From Bacteroidota bacterium (lineage in GTDB: Bacteria > Bacteroidota > Bacteroidia > AKYH767-A > 2013-40CM-41-45): 46,424 nucleotides of DNA. Numbering within the stretch: position 1 is the first letter of the stretch; the number at the start of each line of letters is the position of its first letter. Under the pieces are notes generated by a model. That model had not been told where the DNA came from. It searched no databases and saw only the letters and a program-made list of their open reading frames with translations. Where the stretch lies: positions 1 to 46,424 of the forward strand of contig PLYJ01000124.1 of NCBI GenBank assembly GCA_003151745.1, written 5' to 3'. The position numbers and the translations under genes are program-made. Positions 1-8,123 of the stretch are shown one piece after another.

Positions 1-17
1 TTTTTTTAGGAAGGTAC

Positions 18-248
18 AGTTACCTTTCCCTATTTCGTGGTTACAGCTAACTACATCATGGTTACCTGTCGTTTTACTGTAGTTATCTGTAACTAACGAA
101 TAGTTACCTTTCCCTAAACGGTAGTTACCTGTAATCACATCATGGTTACCTGTCACCATTCCTTAGTTACCTGTAATCATGTAATGGTTACCTTTCCCTA
201 TTTGGTAGTTACCGGTAATCGCGTTGTAGTTACAGGTATTTTTTAATT
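18..248. repeat. 21-bp-period repeat array A (11 units)
   Basis: Eleven consecutive units start at 18, 39, 60, 81, 102, 123, 144, 165, 186, 207 and 228, exactly 21 bp apart with no insertion or deletion. A typical unit is GTTACCTGTAATCACATCAT plus one base. The first ten bases, (A/G)GTTACCTGT, are the best conserved part; some units read CCTTTCCC there instead. Units contain near-palindromes such as TTACCGGTAA. The translated frames carry stop codons, so this is not a gene. Read on the minus strand the units resemble those of array C (about 12 of 21 positions in a hand alignment). It lies beyond the 3' end of hemW. The remaining bases 249-384 hold nothing I recognise. Confidence 0.9.
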
Positions 249-384
249 GGATGAGGAAAGAAACGTTGAAAAGACAAGCGTAATTTATAAAACTAAAAGG
301 AATATTTGTTCAACAACTCTACTCTTCAATGTTGATGTGAAACGCTATTATTTGAACGTGTTTGCCCGTTTAATAGTGAGCAGC

Positions 385-1716
385 TTACTGAAATAACTCA
401 CCTGCTATTTTATCAGCGAAGAACTTTCCCTTATGTGTAAGCACAAAGTTTTGACTAGCGCCTGTCCCGCTTAATGCGGGATTTTCCACTAAGCCGTCAT
501 TGATATAAGTCGAAACAGTCTTGTAAAAATCCTCCGCAACCTTTTCTCCAAAATCATTTTTAATCTTTTCAAGATTAACACCCCATATCGTGCGCAAAGA
601 AACCATGACGTATTCATTGAATTTTTGCGTTGGCGTAAGTATTTCTTTTTCAAACGGCACGTTGTTTTGTTTTATCGCTTCTATATATTGAGCGTTGTTT
701 CTCACATTCCATTGCCTTGAAGCGCCATCGTACGAATGCGCGGAAGGGCCGAGGCCGAGGTACTTTTTTCCAAGCCAGTAGCTGGTGTTATGCTTTGAGT
801 AGTAAGTAGTATAGTCGGCAGTTGGCAGTTGGCAGTCCGCAGTATGCACGGAATCAGGTGCAGTGCTCACTGGAGACTGTGGACTGTGGACAGTAGACTT
901 TATTCTCGCAAAGTTCGAAATCTCGTATTGCTCGAAACCATTGTCAGCAGCCATTTTCATCAGGATGTCGAATTGCTGTGATGCCTTTTCATCGTCCACA
1001 TTTTTCAGTTTCCCCTTTTTAATAAAATCGGCAAGAGGCGTTCGTTCCTCAACGGTAAGACAATAGCAGGAAAGATGATTGATCGGGAGTGCGAAGGCCG
1101 TTTCCAAGTTTTTAATCCATTGCTCGTTGCTGAGTGTCTGGATTTCATAGATGAGATCAACAGTGATGTTGGTGAATCCGCTGTCGGCAGCTATATACAC
1201 ACATTCATGTGCCTGCGTGCTGTTGTGTGCTCGGTTCATTAATTGCAAATCCACATCTGCAAAGCTTTGTATTCCGATGCTGAGGCGGGTTATTCCTGCT
1301 TCCTTGTACCCAGTTAGTTTTTCTTTTGTGAGGTCGTCGGGGTTGGCCTCCAGTGTTATTTCGGCATCCTTTTCTACTGTGTGGTATTTTCCTATTTCAT
1401 CCAGAATTCTTTTGATTTCATCTGCGGATAGAAGAGATGGAGTGCCTCCGCCGAAGTAGATGGACCTCACCCCCTCAGTCCCCCTCTCCTTGAGGAGAGG
1501 GGGAAGTGGCGCGGAGAGATAGTGCTGCTGTAATGAGATTTCTTTAATAAGCGCTTCGATGAAATCATCTTTTGTTTTGAGCGAGGTTGAAAAATAAAAA
1601 TCACAATAATGACAGGCTTGCTTGCAGAAGGGGATGTGAATGTAGATGCCAAAGCCCCCCTGCCCCCCAAGGTGGGGTATTGAGCTACCATGATGTATTT
1701 TTGTTTGATTGCCCAT
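385..1716 (-). CDS. hemW: HemW-like radical SAM protein (heme chaperone)
   Basis: This is a radical SAM protein of the HemW family, formerly annotated as oxygen-independent coproporphyrinogen III oxidase; the family is now thought to deliver heme. The [4Fe-4S] motif CKQACHYCDF lies near residue 31, followed by YFGGGTPSLL (SAM-binding glycine motif), SIGIQSF and GLGPSAHSY. At 443 aa it is longer than the usual ~375-380. The excess sits in four repeat-derived insertions: the N-terminal PHLGGQGGF stretch, PPLLKERGTEG near residue 75, about 30 residues before YYSKHN, and PALSGTG near the C terminus. Each falls where family members are normally shorter. The ATG at 1716 is the only good start before the core. 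A -7-like box lies 40 bp upstream, so it is probably transcribed separately from the upstream kinase gene. Confidence 0.88.
   Translation of the reverse strand: MGNQTKIHHGSSIPHLGGQGGFGIYIHIPFCKQACHYCDFYFSTSLKTKDDFIEALIKEISLQQHYLSAPLPPLLKERGTEGVRSIYFGGGTPSLLSADEIKRILDEIGKYHTVEKDAEITLEANPDDLTKEKLTGYKEAGITRLSIGIQSFADVDLQLMNRAHNSTQAHECVYIAADSGFTNITVDLIYEIQTLSNEQWIKNLETAFALPINHLSCYCLTVEERTPLADFIKKGKLKNVDDEKASQQFDILMKMAADNGFEQYEISNFARIKSTVHSPQSPVSTAPDSVHTADCQLPTADYTTYYSKHNTSYWLGKKYLGLGPSAHSYDGASRQWNVRNNAQYIEAIKQNNVPFEKEILTPTQKFNEYVMVSLRTIWGVNLEKIKNDFGEKVAEDFYKTVSTYINDGLVENPALSGTGASQNFVLTHKGKFFADKIAGELFQ
465..481. repeat. Palindromic repeat inside hemW (C-terminal)
   Basis: TCCCGC-TTAAT-GCGGGA is a perfect 6-bp-arm hairpin. 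On the minus strand it encodes the extra residues around PALSGTG near the HemW C terminus. A related TCCCGAA...TTCGGGA hairpin occurs at 46256-46272. Confidence 0.6.
812..898. repeat. Repeat insertion inside hemW (GGCAGTTGGCAGT type)
   Basis: A low-complexity block contains GGCAGTTGGCAGTTGGCAGT and, after a spacer, ACTGTGGACTGTGGACAGT. It encodes about 30 extra residues between the FARI motif and the YYSKHN motif of HemW, positions that are nearly adjacent in typical family members. The reading frame is kept. Confidence 0.65.
1465..1508. repeat. Palindromic repeat inside hemW (CCTCACCCC...GAGAGGGG type)
   Basis: The block CCCCCTCTCC-TTGA-GGAGAGGGGG forms a hairpin next to CCTCACCCCCTCAG. It encodes PLPPLLKERGTEGV in HemW. 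The same family occurs as a perfect intergenic palindrome at 21563-21605. Confidence 0.75.
1652..1680. repeat. Repeat at the hemW 5' end (CCCCACCTTGGGGGGCAGG type)
   Basis: On the minus strand the sequence CCCCACCTTGGGGGGCAGGG encodes IPHLGGQGG, part of an N-terminal extension of about 20 residues before the conserved IYIHIPFC motif. A related G-rich copy lies at 1793-1815 in the opposite orientation. Confidence 0.6.
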
Positions 1717-1756
1717 ATAGCAGTCCTAAAAATAAAATCGAAAGTTGAGAAAAATG

Positions 1757-1764
1757 CAAAGTTA
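1757..1764 (-). promoter_or_regulatory. Putative -7 box for hemW
   Basis: The minus strand reads TAACTTTG, matching the Bacteroidota -7 consensus TAnnTTTG, 40 bp before the hemW ATG. No convincing -33 TTG was seen at the right spacing. Confidence 0.35.
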
Positions 1765-1792
1765 GGCTTTCAAGAAGGGATAAGCGTTGTAT

Positions 1793-1815
1793 CCCCCTTT
1801 GGGGGCAGGGAGGCT
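1793..1815. repeat. G/C-rich hairpin repeat between the kinase gene and hemW
   Basis: CCCCC-TTT-GGGGG followed by CAGGGAGGC. It resembles the repeat at the hemW 5' end (CTTGGGGGGCAGGGGGGC) in the opposite orientation. It lies just past the kinase stop codon, where it could also act as a weak terminator. Confidence 0.45.
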
Positions 1816-1821
1816 GCTTTT

Positions 1822-2976
1822 CTATTTCTTAAGGACAATCCGAAAAATCGTTCCCTTATTGGGTTCGGAGCTTTTTACAAAAATCTGCCCGTCATGATAT
1901 TCTTCAATGATGCGCTTGCTGAGCGAGAGGCCAAGCCCCCAGCCGCGGCTCTTGGTCGTGTAGCCGGGTTTGAAAATAGTTTTATAGTTTGCCTTTGCAA
2001 TTCCTTTTCCCGTATCGGCAATGTCTATATATGCGAACTGGTGCTGATCGGTAATGGTTACTGTAATTTTACCCGGCGTGCCCATGGCATCAATGGCATT
2101 CTTCAGCAGGTTTTCTATGACCCACTCAAACAGCGGAACATTGATCGGAGCATGCACTTCATTAACCGGCGGAACAAGCTTAAAGGTAATCTTATCAGAT
2201 GCGCGCGACTTCATATAATCCATCGAATGCTGCATCACTTCGCTTAGATCTTCTTTTTTAAGTGAAGGAGCAGAACCTATTTTTGAAAAACGCTCGGTGA
2301 TGGTTTGCAGGCGTATAACATCCTTTTCTATTTCCTGCGTATATTCTTTATCTGCGCCTTTCATCTTTAAGTAATCCAGCCATGCCATGAGCGATGACAG
2401 CGGAGTGCCAAGCTGGTGGGCTGTTTCCTTTGCCATGCCTACCCACACCTGGTTTTGCTCTGCCTTGCGCGATGTGCTGAAAGCAAGATACGACACAAAT
2501 AAAAACAAGGCAATAACCGCTAACTGGAAGTACGGATAATAACGAAGCTTGACGAGCAGGCTGGAATCTTCATAGTATAAATACTGTTTGAAGCCGCCCA
2601 GCTCACTTTTAAAATCAATGAAAATAGGATCATGCTCCGACTTCATGATTTGAAGATGCTGCTCCAGGTAGGTCATGTCCTTCTCCCGAAGGGAATCGAG
2701 GTTTCGTGAAGCCATGATTTTCCCTTTGTCATCGGTTTGAATAATGGGGATGGTCGTGTTGTTGGAAATGACAGAGCTGAGAAAAACAATGTCTTCATTC
2801 GTGCCCACTGCAGCGAAGCGCTTGGTGGCCTCAGCCCAAATCTGCATTTTCTTCTTTTCCTCTTCCGATAATTGCTTTACCAGCCTGCTGGTGTACCAAA
2901 GGGATGCAGCGCCGATCAGTAAGGCGGCAACGAGCAACAGGGCTTTCCAGCGTTGTTTTTGTGTGTAGATATTCAT
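1822..2976 (-). CDS. Membrane sensor histidine kinase (orphan)
   Basis: A 384-aa inner-membrane histidine kinase. Transmembrane segments are visible at about residues 12-31 and 148-168, enclosing a periplasmic sensor region of about 115 residues. The phospho-acceptor H-box is TAHQLGTPLSSLMAWL, a variant common in Bacteroidota, with the histidine near residue 188. ATPase motifs follow: an N-box (ENLLKNAIDAM), a G1 box (DTGKGI) and a G2 box (GWGLGLSLSKRI). No response-regulator gene adjoins it, so its partner is elsewhere. The signal is unknown. It is upstream of hemW on the same strand but separated by a repeat and a separate promoter-like box. Confidence 0.9.
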   Translation of the reverse strand: MNIYTQKQRWKALLLVAALLIGAASLWYTSRLVKQLSEEEKKKMQIWAEATKRFAAVGTNEDIVFLSSVISNNTTIPIIQTDDKGKIMASRNLDSLREKDMTYLEQHLQIMKSEHDPIFIDFKSELGGFKQYLYYEDSSLLVKLRYYPYFQLAVIALFLFVSYLAFSTSRKAEQNQVWVGMAKETAHQLGTPLSSLMAWLDYLKMKGADKEYTQEIEKDVIRLQTITERFSKIGSAPSLKKEDLSEVMQHSMDYMKSRASDKITFKLVPPVNEVHAPINVPLFEWVIENLLKNAIDAMGTPGKITVTITDQHQFAYIDIADTGKGIAKANYKTIFKPGYTTKSRGWGLGLSLSKRIIEEYHDGQIFVKSSEPNKGTIFRIVLKK

Positions 2977-2995
2977 GGCAGCATAAATGCGACCC

Positions 2996-3003
2996 CAAAC
3001 CTA
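2996..3003 (-). promoter_or_regulatory. Putative -7 box for the histidine kinase gene
   Basis: The minus strand reads TAGGTTTG, a match to TAnnTTTG, ending 19 bp before the ATG at 2976. The -33 region is not clear. Confidence 0.35.
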
Positions 3004-3089
3004 CATGATTCGTTCGGGAAACACAAGAAGTGCATAACGTAAAATTGAATTATTTATTTCATTTCTGATTTATTTAGACAACTTCAACA

Positions 3090-3147
3090 GGGAGTTAGAA
3101 GTGGGAAGCCGGCTTATACTTCTTCCTTCTCCCTACTCCTGACTCTC
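3090..3147. repeat. Imperfect inverted repeat (GGGAGTAGGGAG family)
   Basis: Left arm GGGAGTTAGAAGTGGGAAG, right arm CTTCCTTCTCCCTACTCCTG, separated by a short C/T-rich spacer. The same family recurs at 31324-31383 with GTTGGGAGTAGGGAG and TTCCTACTCCTCACTCCC. It lies between the divergent kinase and panC genes. Confidence 0.6.
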
Positions 3148-3156
3148 TATTTTTTA

Positions 3157-3164
3157 TACCTTCG
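3157..3164 (+). promoter_or_regulatory. Putative -7 box for panC
   Basis: TACCTTCG lies 7 bp before the panC ATG, leaving almost no 5' leader. The same TAnnTTCG form precedes lysA, lutB and the DUF2723 gene. Confidence 0.4.
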
Positions 3165-3171
3165 GCACGGT

Positions 3172-4035
3172 ATGCAGGTAACAGAAACGAAATCCGCTTT
3201 GATGAAATTGCTAGCTCCTCTCCGGCTGGAGGGAAAGAGGATTTCTTTTGTGCCAACAATGGGTGCGCTTCATAGAGGGCATATATCCCTGGTGGATCGT
3301 GCGCGCAAAGAATGTGATATAGTTGTTTGCAGCATCTTTGTTAACCCGACACAGTTTAATAATCCTGGTGATCTGAAGAACTACCCCCGAACAGTTAAGC
3401 AGGATTCGGCTATGCTTGAGAAGGCATTGGTTGATATTGTTTTTCTTCCTTCGGTTGAAGAAATGTATGCTCCGGGAGAGATAGAGGAAACATTTGATTT
3501 CGGAATGTTGGATAAGGTGATGGAAGGCGCTCAGCGTCCCGGTCATTTTAAAGGTGTAGCCATCATCGTTTCGAAGTTATTTGAAATCGTTCGTCCGCAT
3601 AAAGCCTATTTCGGAGAAAAAGATTTTCAGCAATTAACCATTATTCGGGAACTCGTTAATCAAAGGAAGTCCCTTACGTACGGGATTGAAATTATAGGTT
3701 GCGAAACAGTACGTGAACAAAGCGGTTTAGCCATGAGCTCAAGAAATATGCGGCTTACGGAAGATGAAAGAAAAGAAGCGGCGAATATTTACAAGGCGCT
3801 TTCCATGATTAAAAGTGAATGGAAGAAATCAAACACGAACAATGCCGAAATCATCAACAAGGCAATTAAAGTGATTGAACAAAACGGAATGATGAAGGTG
3901 GAGTACCTGGAAATTGCTGATGAAAAGACGTTAATGCCGGTTAATTCGGAGAATCAAGGGAAGCTTCTGCGCTGTTTTGCTGCGATTCAATTAGGCAATG
4001 TACGCCTCATAGATAATATGAAACTGGAAATTTGA
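3172..4035 (+). CDS. panC: Pantothenate synthetase
   Basis: It condenses pantoate with beta-alanine using ATP, the last step to pantothenate (vitamin B5, coenzyme A precursor) in the cytoplasm. Family motifs are intact: VPTMGALHRGHISLV (nucleotide-binding HIGH-like motif, residues 27-41), FVNPTQF, GHFKGVAIIVSKLF, YFGEKDFQQL and MSSRNMRL (KMSKS-like loop). The 287-aa length is normal. It is followed by panD, which makes its beta-alanine substrate. The ATG at 3172 directly follows a -7-like box. Confidence 0.96.
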   Translation: MQVTETKSALMKLLAPLRLEGKRISFVPTMGALHRGHISLVDRARKECDIVVCSIFVNPTQFNNPGDLKNYPRTVKQDSAMLEKALVDIVFLPSVEEMYAPGEIEETFDFGMLDKVMEGAQRPGHFKGVAIIVSKLFEIVRPHKAYFGEKDFQQLTIIRELVNQRKSLTYGIEIIGCETVREQSGLAMSSRNMRLTEDERKEAANIYKALSMIKSEWKKSNTNNAEIINKAIKVIEQNGMMKVEYLEIADEKTLMPVNSENQGKLLRCFAAIQLGNVRLIDNMKLEI

Positions 4036-4110
4036 AACTGACTGTAAGTCATTCTGTAAGAATATTGTTGATTCCGAGCAGTTAACTAATAAGATGCTTT
4101 CAGCATAACC

Positions 4111-4142
4111 TTCGGTTAGTTTCCCCTTAATTTCTACTTTTG
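4111..4142 (+). promoter_or_regulatory. Putative promoter for panD
   Basis: A TACTTTTG -7 box at 4135-4142 matches TAnnTTTG, with TTCG 20 bp upstream as a weak -33 element. The panD ATG follows 8 bp after the -7 box, suggesting a very short leader and expression independent of panC. Confidence 0.5.
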
Positions 4143-4150
4143 CGCCCGTT

Positions 4151-4498
4151 ATGCAAATACAGATATTAAAATCAAAGATTCACAGGGCAACGGTAACGGA
4201 AGCCGACTTAAATTACAAAGGGAGCATTACAATAGATGAAGATCTTATTGAAGGCGCGAACCTGATTGAAAATGAAAAAGTAGAAGTGCTGAACGTTAAC
4301 AACGGAGCGCGTTTCGAAACATACGTGATTAAAGGCAAGCGGGGCAGCGGCCAGATTTGCCTGAATGGCCCTGCTGCAAGACAAGCCTTGGTAGGAGACA
4401 TCATTATTGTAGTTTCTTATGCAACAATGGATTTTGAAGAAGCTAAAAAGTTTAAACCTGCTCTTATTTATCCGAACGCACAGAACAGGCTAAAATAG
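4151..4498 (+). CDS. panD: Aspartate 1-decarboxylase
   Basis: A pyruvoyl enzyme that converts aspartate to beta-alanine for pantothenate synthesis. The self-cleavage site Gly24-Ser25 is present in YKGSITID, and the N-terminal [14 protein letters not shown] motif and NGPAAR motif are typical. The length of 115 aa is normal for the proenzyme. The gene lies 115 bp downstream of panC with its own promoter-like box. Confidence 0.96.
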   Translation: MQIQILKSKIHRATVTEADLNYKGSITIDEDLIEGANLIENEKVEVLNVNNGARFETYVIKGKRGSGQICLNGPAARQALVGDIIIVVSYATMDFEEAKKFKPALIYPNAQNRLK

Positions 4499-4500
4499 AT

Positions 4501-4600
4501 ATGTGATATGAGTATTGAGATATGAGAAAAGCCGGAATCCTTTATATTTATAGATTCGCCTTTAGTCTAACGTCTCACATCTCATATCTCCCGTCTCAAA
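4501..4600. repeat. Imperfect inverted repeat (GAGATATGAG family)
   Basis: TGATATGAGTATTGAGATATGAG at the left faces CTCACATCTCATATCTCCCG at the right, with a spacer of about 50 bp. It lies between panD and the flippase-like gene. A related ATCTCAAATCTCAAATCTCA stretch lies inside the deacetylase gene at 31610-31630. Confidence 0.55.
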
Positions 4601-4610
4601 TTCTTCTCTT

Positions 4611-5624
4611 TTGAAAAAAACTGTATTATCAATACTTAAATACTGCATTCTCCTTAGTATTGGCGTTGCCCTGTTCCTATTGGCGTTTCGCGGTGTGGAT
4701 GTAAAGAAGACTTTTTCAGAAATAAAAAATGCAAACCTATGGTGGCTTGGCTTGTCCATTCTGGTTTCGCTTTTTGCATTTGTAAGCCGTGCTTACCGTT
4801 GGAATCTTTTAATTGAGCCGCTTGGTTACAAGCCGTCGTTAAAAAATACTACGGCTGCATTGATGGTAGGTTATCTTGCAAACTTTGCTGTTCCGCGCCT
4901 TGGCGAGGTGTCCCGCTGCGGCGCTTTGAGCACTGCCGAAAAAGTTCCGTTTGATAAGTTGTTGGGAACGGTGATTGTGGAACGTGTGATTGATGTACTC
5001 TCGCTGCTCATCATTATTATCATCACAGTAGCTGTCCAGTTTGATCAGGTGAAGAATTTCTTTTTTGAAAAATTTGTTTACGGAGTAAAAGATAAAGCTT
5101 ATAGCATTATGCATGCGGTGTGGTTTATGCCAGTGGCTATCGGCGGATTAGTGATAGTCACGATTGTGGTTATATATTTCATGAGGAGCAAAGCGACCTC
5201 AACACTGATGGTCAAAATTCGTGCGTTACTGAAAGGAATTGTCGAAGGGGTCAAAAGTGTTCAAAACCTGCGAAGCGTACCCTTGTTCCTCTTTCACACG
5301 ATTTTTATCTGGACAATGTATTTCTTCATGGCTTACTTTGGCTTTTTTGCCTTGAATGCTACAAGCGGCTTGGGCTGGCAGGCAGGGCTCATGAGCCTTG
5401 TTGCCGGAGGCATGGGTATGTCAGCGCCTGTGCAAGGAGGCATCGGCGCATATCATTACATGGTTTCACAAGCCTTGTATATATACAAAATTGCAATTAA
5501 CGATGGATTGGCCTATGCAATTATGATGCATGGTTCACAGTTTCTGGTTGTGATTTTATTCGGCGCCGTCGGTTACGTAGTTTTGTGGTTCGGAAATAAA
5601 AAGAGAGAAAATGCAGATGCTTGA
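4611..5624 (+). CDS. Flippase-like membrane protein (LPG synthase TM / UPF0104 family)
   Basis: An integral membrane protein of 337 aa with about eight hydrophobic helices. It shows the family sequence YRWNLLIEPLGYKPS in the first third, GYLANFAVPRLGEVSRC after it, and GGMGMSAPVQGGIGAYHYMV near the C terminus. It belongs to the lysylphosphatidylglycerol synthetase transmembrane-region family, whose members are proposed lipid flippases; the substrate here is unknown. The track start is TTG at 4611, with no ATG before the conserved part, so a TTG start is plausible. Its end overlaps the next gene by 14 bp, suggesting translational coupling. Confidence 0.85.
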   Translation: MKKTVLSILKYCILLSIGVALFLLAFRGVDVKKTFSEIKNANLWWLGLSILVSLFAFVSRAYRWNLLIEPLGYKPSLKNTTAALMVGYLANFAVPRLGEVSRCGALSTAEKVPFDKLLGTVIVERVIDVLSLLIIIIITVAVQFDQVKNFFFEKFVYGVKDKAYSIMHAVWFMPVAIGGLVIVTIVVIYFMRSKATSTLMVKIRALLKGIVEGVKSVQNLRSVPLFLFHTIFIWTMYFFMAYFGFFALNATSGLGWQAGLMSLVAGGMGMSAPVQGGIGAYHYMVSQALYIYKIAINDGLAYAIMMHGSQFLVVILFGAVGYVVLWFGNKKRENADA

Positions 5625-6102
5625 TTTCATTCGCTCAAAGGTGTTGGATACAGCTGCACTACGGCGCAAGGTAAGTGTGTGGCGGCTACAATCGAAGAAA
5701 ATTGTTTTTACCAACGGCTGCTTCGATATTATGCATCTTGGTCATGTAGATTATCTCGCAAAAGCATCGGACGAAGGGGACGTGCTCATCGTTGGCGTCA
5801 ATAGTGATGCCTCTATCAAGAAATTAAAAGGACCACATCGCCCTATCAATAATGAAGAGCAGCGGAGCATGCTCATTGCCTCTTTGCACTTTGTGGATGC
5901 CGTTGTAATTTTTAATGAAGACACCCCTTACGAACTTATCAAGACCGTGCAACCGGATGTGCTGGTGAAAGGCGCTGACTATGCTCCTGAGAAAATAGTC
6001 GGTTATGATATTGTAACTGCAAAAGGCGGTCGCGTAATTACGATTGAATTGCTGCCTGGTTATTCCACTTCTCTTATTGAAGAGCGGGTTAAAAAATCTT
6101 GA
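5611..6102 (+). CDS. rfaE2: D-glycero-beta-D-manno-heptose 1-phosphate adenylyltransferase
   Basis: A cytidylyltransferase-fold enzyme that activates heptose 1-phosphate with ATP to ADP-heptose for lipopolysaccharide core synthesis. The nucleotide-binding signature TNGCFDIMHLGHVDYL covers residues 31-46, followed by GVNSDASIKKLKGPHRPI, DVLVKGADY and the C-terminal GYSTSLIEE. It is the stand-alone C-terminal half of the fused HldE enzyme (163 aa, normal for RfaE2). It overlaps the flippase-like gene by 14 bp. Confidence 0.92.
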   Translation: MQMLDFIRSKVLDTAALRRKVSVWRLQSKKIVFTNGCFDIMHLGHVDYLAKASDEGDVLIVGVNSDASIKKLKGPHRPINNEEQRSMLIASLHFVDAVVIFNEDTPYELIKTVQPDVLVKGADYAPEKIVGYDIVTAKGGRVITIELLPGYSTSLIEERVKKS

Positions 6103-6124
6103 CTTTAGTTCAATCCTTCAGCAA

Positions 6125-6427
6125 TTATTTAAGCCGGCTGGCATGGACAACCTGGTAAATAACCAATTTGTCTTTTAAAAGCTTGTAAATAAAAACATAG
6201 GTTTTATTAAAAAGAGCGCATCTGTAATTGCGTGCTGCTAATGCCGGATGTCTGCACACAGGATACTTTAACGGAAGTATGGCCAACGACTCTGCAAAAA
6301 GATAAAGTTTGTTTGCAAACTTTTCTGCTGTTTGCGGATACCCTTTTTCGCTTATATAAATAGCAATTGCTGTTATTTGCCTTTCTGCTGAAGGCTTCAG
6401 GAAAACCTCTATTTTCTTTTTTGCCAT
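6125..6427 (-). CDS. ParE/RelE-family toxin
   Basis: A 100-aa protein with the plasmid-stabilisation (ParE/RelE) fold pattern. An N-terminal strand (IEVFLKPSAERQI) is followed by two helices with a conserved YPQTAEKFANKLYLF region, then Y-P-C-R-x-P and the C-terminal strands FNKTYVFIYKLL and VIYQVVHASR. Toxins of this family block gyrase or cleave mRNA on ribosomes; which applies here cannot be told. It overlaps its antitoxin gene by 19 bp. The pair sits between rfaE2 and radA on the opposite strand and looks inserted. Confidence 0.82.
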   Translation of the reverse strand: MAKKKIEVFLKPSAERQITAIAIYISEKGYPQTAEKFANKLYLFAESLAILPLKYPVCRHPALAARNYRCALFNKTYVFIYKLLKDKLVIYQVVHASRLK

Positions 6428-6684
6428 GCAGCAATTTTCGAAGAAGTCTTTTTACGTGCTGTAACCAATGAAAGATTTTTACCTCGTGATGCGCGTTCAA
6501 GAAAGTTAATGAGTTCCTCATCCTTTAGTTCTTTTCCCGGTAACACAAGCTCTACTTCTTTTAAAAAACTAATTTGCGAGGATAATTCTCCTATAACTAC
6601 TTTGCTAAGGTTTTTATCCGCTTTGAGTTTACGATAAAGTTTAATTCCGTAATTATCGTTGGTTTGGATAGTTATAGTTGTCAT
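6409..6684 (-). CDS. Antitoxin partner of the ParE/RelE toxin
   Basis: A 91-aa protein starting MTTITIQTND. No named DNA-binding domain was recognised, but position, size and the 19-bp overlap with the downstream toxin are those of a type II antitoxin. The charged, helix-rich C-terminal half (LKDEELINFLERAS...ARKKTSSKIAAWQKRK) is consistent with a toxin-wrapping tail. In this class the antitoxin usually represses its own operon. Confidence 0.7.
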   Translation of the reverse strand: MTTITIQTNDNYGIKLYRKLKADKNLSKVVIGELSSQISFLKEVELVLPGKELKDEELINFLERASRGKNLSLVTARKKTSSKIAAWQKRK

Positions 6685-6733
6685 AGTCGTAGAAATTTAA
6701 GCAAAGCTACAAGTTTTATATCTTGCAGGCAAT

Positions 6734-8110
6734 ATGGCGAAAATTAAAACAGCTTACTTCTGTCAGAACTGCGGAGCGCAATCTGCCAAATGGATTGGCA
6801 ACTGTCCTTCTTGTGGTGAATGGAATACCTATGTGGAAGAAGTAATAAACGCAGGCATTGACAAAAATCAATGGGATAAGCCAATAGATAAAAAGCCCTC
6901 CATCAGTAAGCCTCAAACGCTTGCAGAGATTTCCATTACACAGGATCATCGAATGGCTATTCCAGATAAAGAGCTGCATCGCGTGCTTGGCGGAGGGTTG
7001 GTGTATGGTTCTTTAGTATTGATGGGCGGAGAGCCCGGCATCGGCAAGTCCACATTGCTGTTGCAGCTTGCTTTGAAGCTGAAAGATAAATGTGTGCTTT
7101 ATGTTTCGGGTGAAGAGAGTGAACAACAAATCAAAATGCGTGCAGAGCGGCTTGGTTTGAAGAGCGAGCAATTGTTTGTGCTGACAGAAACATCGCTGCA
7201 AAATATTTTCACCCACATTCAAAAGCTCACGCCCGATCTTCTCATCATTGATTCTATTCAAACTGTACATACCGATGTCATTGAATCATCACCCGGCAGC
7301 GTATCACAGATACGCGAATGTGCTTCTGAATTATTGCGATATGCAAAGCAGACCGCAACTCCCGTTTTCCTGATTGGACATATTACGAAGGATGGTTTGT
7401 TAGCCGGTCCAAAGGTGCTGGAGCACATGGTGGACACGGTATTGCAATTTGAAGGCGACAGACATCATGTGTATCGCATTTTAAGAGCAATGAAAAACCG
7501 TTTCGGTTCTACTGCTGAACTCGGTATATATGAAATGCAGGGTGCAGGATTACGTGAGGTAAGCAATCCGTCAGAAGTTTTAATAACGCATCGTGATGAA
7601 GCATTGAGCGGTGTTGCAGTTGCTGCAACGATGGAAGGCATACGCCCGTTGCTTATTGAAGTGCAAGCATTAGTAAGCTCAGCAGTATATGGCACTCCTC
7701 AACGCACTGCTACAGGCTTTGATTTGCGACGGTTAAGCATGCTGCTTGCTGTGCTTGAAAAACGTTGCGGCTTTCGTCTTGGCGCAAAGGATGTGTTCCT
7801 CAACATTGCCGGAGGCATACGTGTTGAAGATCCTGCTATTGACCTTGCTGTTATATGCGCCGTGCTTTCATCCAATGAAGACCTTCCTGTATCGGCAAAG
7901 AATTGTTTTACTGCCGAAGTAGGATTGAGCGGAGAGATTCGTCCTGTTACACGAATAGACCAATGCATCAGCGAAGCAGAGAAGCTCGGTCTTGAGAAAG
8001 TGTTTATCAGCAAGTACAATCTGAAAGGCCTTGACAAAAAGAGATTTCCTTCGATTGAAATTATTCCTGTGGCAAAGGTGGAGGAAGTGTTCGGAGTACT
8101 TTTTGGTTAG
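6734..8110 (+). CDS. radA: DNA repair protein RadA (Sms)
   Basis: A RecA-like ATPase that drives branch migration in recombination repair. The N-terminal zinc finger CQNCGAQSAKWIGNCPSC covers residues 10-27, Walker A is GEPGIGKST (about residue 98), the RadA-specific KNRFGS motif is at about residue 253, and the C-terminal Lon-like domain (GGIRVEDPAIDLAV) closes the protein. The 458-aa length is normal. The ATG at 6734 fits the zinc-finger position. Its 3' end converges on lutB across a perfect inverted repeat. Confidence 0.96.
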   Translation: MAKIKTAYFCQNCGAQSAKWIGNCPSCGEWNTYVEEVINAGIDKNQWDKPIDKKPSISKPQTLAEISITQDHRMAIPDKELHRVLGGGLVYGSLVLMGGEPGIGKSTLLLQLALKLKDKCVLYVSGEESEQQIKMRAERLGLKSEQLFVLTETSLQNIFTHIQKLTPDLLIIDSIQTVHTDVIESSPGSVSQIRECASELLRYAKQTATPVFLIGHITKDGLLAGPKVLEHMVDTVLQFEGDRHHVYRILRAMKNRFGSTAELGIYEMQGAGLREVSNPSEVLITHRDEALSGVAVAATMEGIRPLLIEVQALVSSAVYGTPQRTATGFDLRRLSMLLAVLEKRCGFRLGAKDVFLNIAGGIRVEDPAIDLAVICAVLSSNEDLPVSAKNCFTAEVGLSGEIRPVTRIDQCISEAEKLGLEKVFISKYNLKGLDKKRFPSIEIIPVAKVEEVFGVLFG

Positions 8111-8123
8111 TTAAAAATACTGA

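Noticed and set aside
1690-2247. 185-aa plus-strand ORF
   Set aside because: It lies antisense to the histidine kinase and crosses the repeat downstream of it; no family features.
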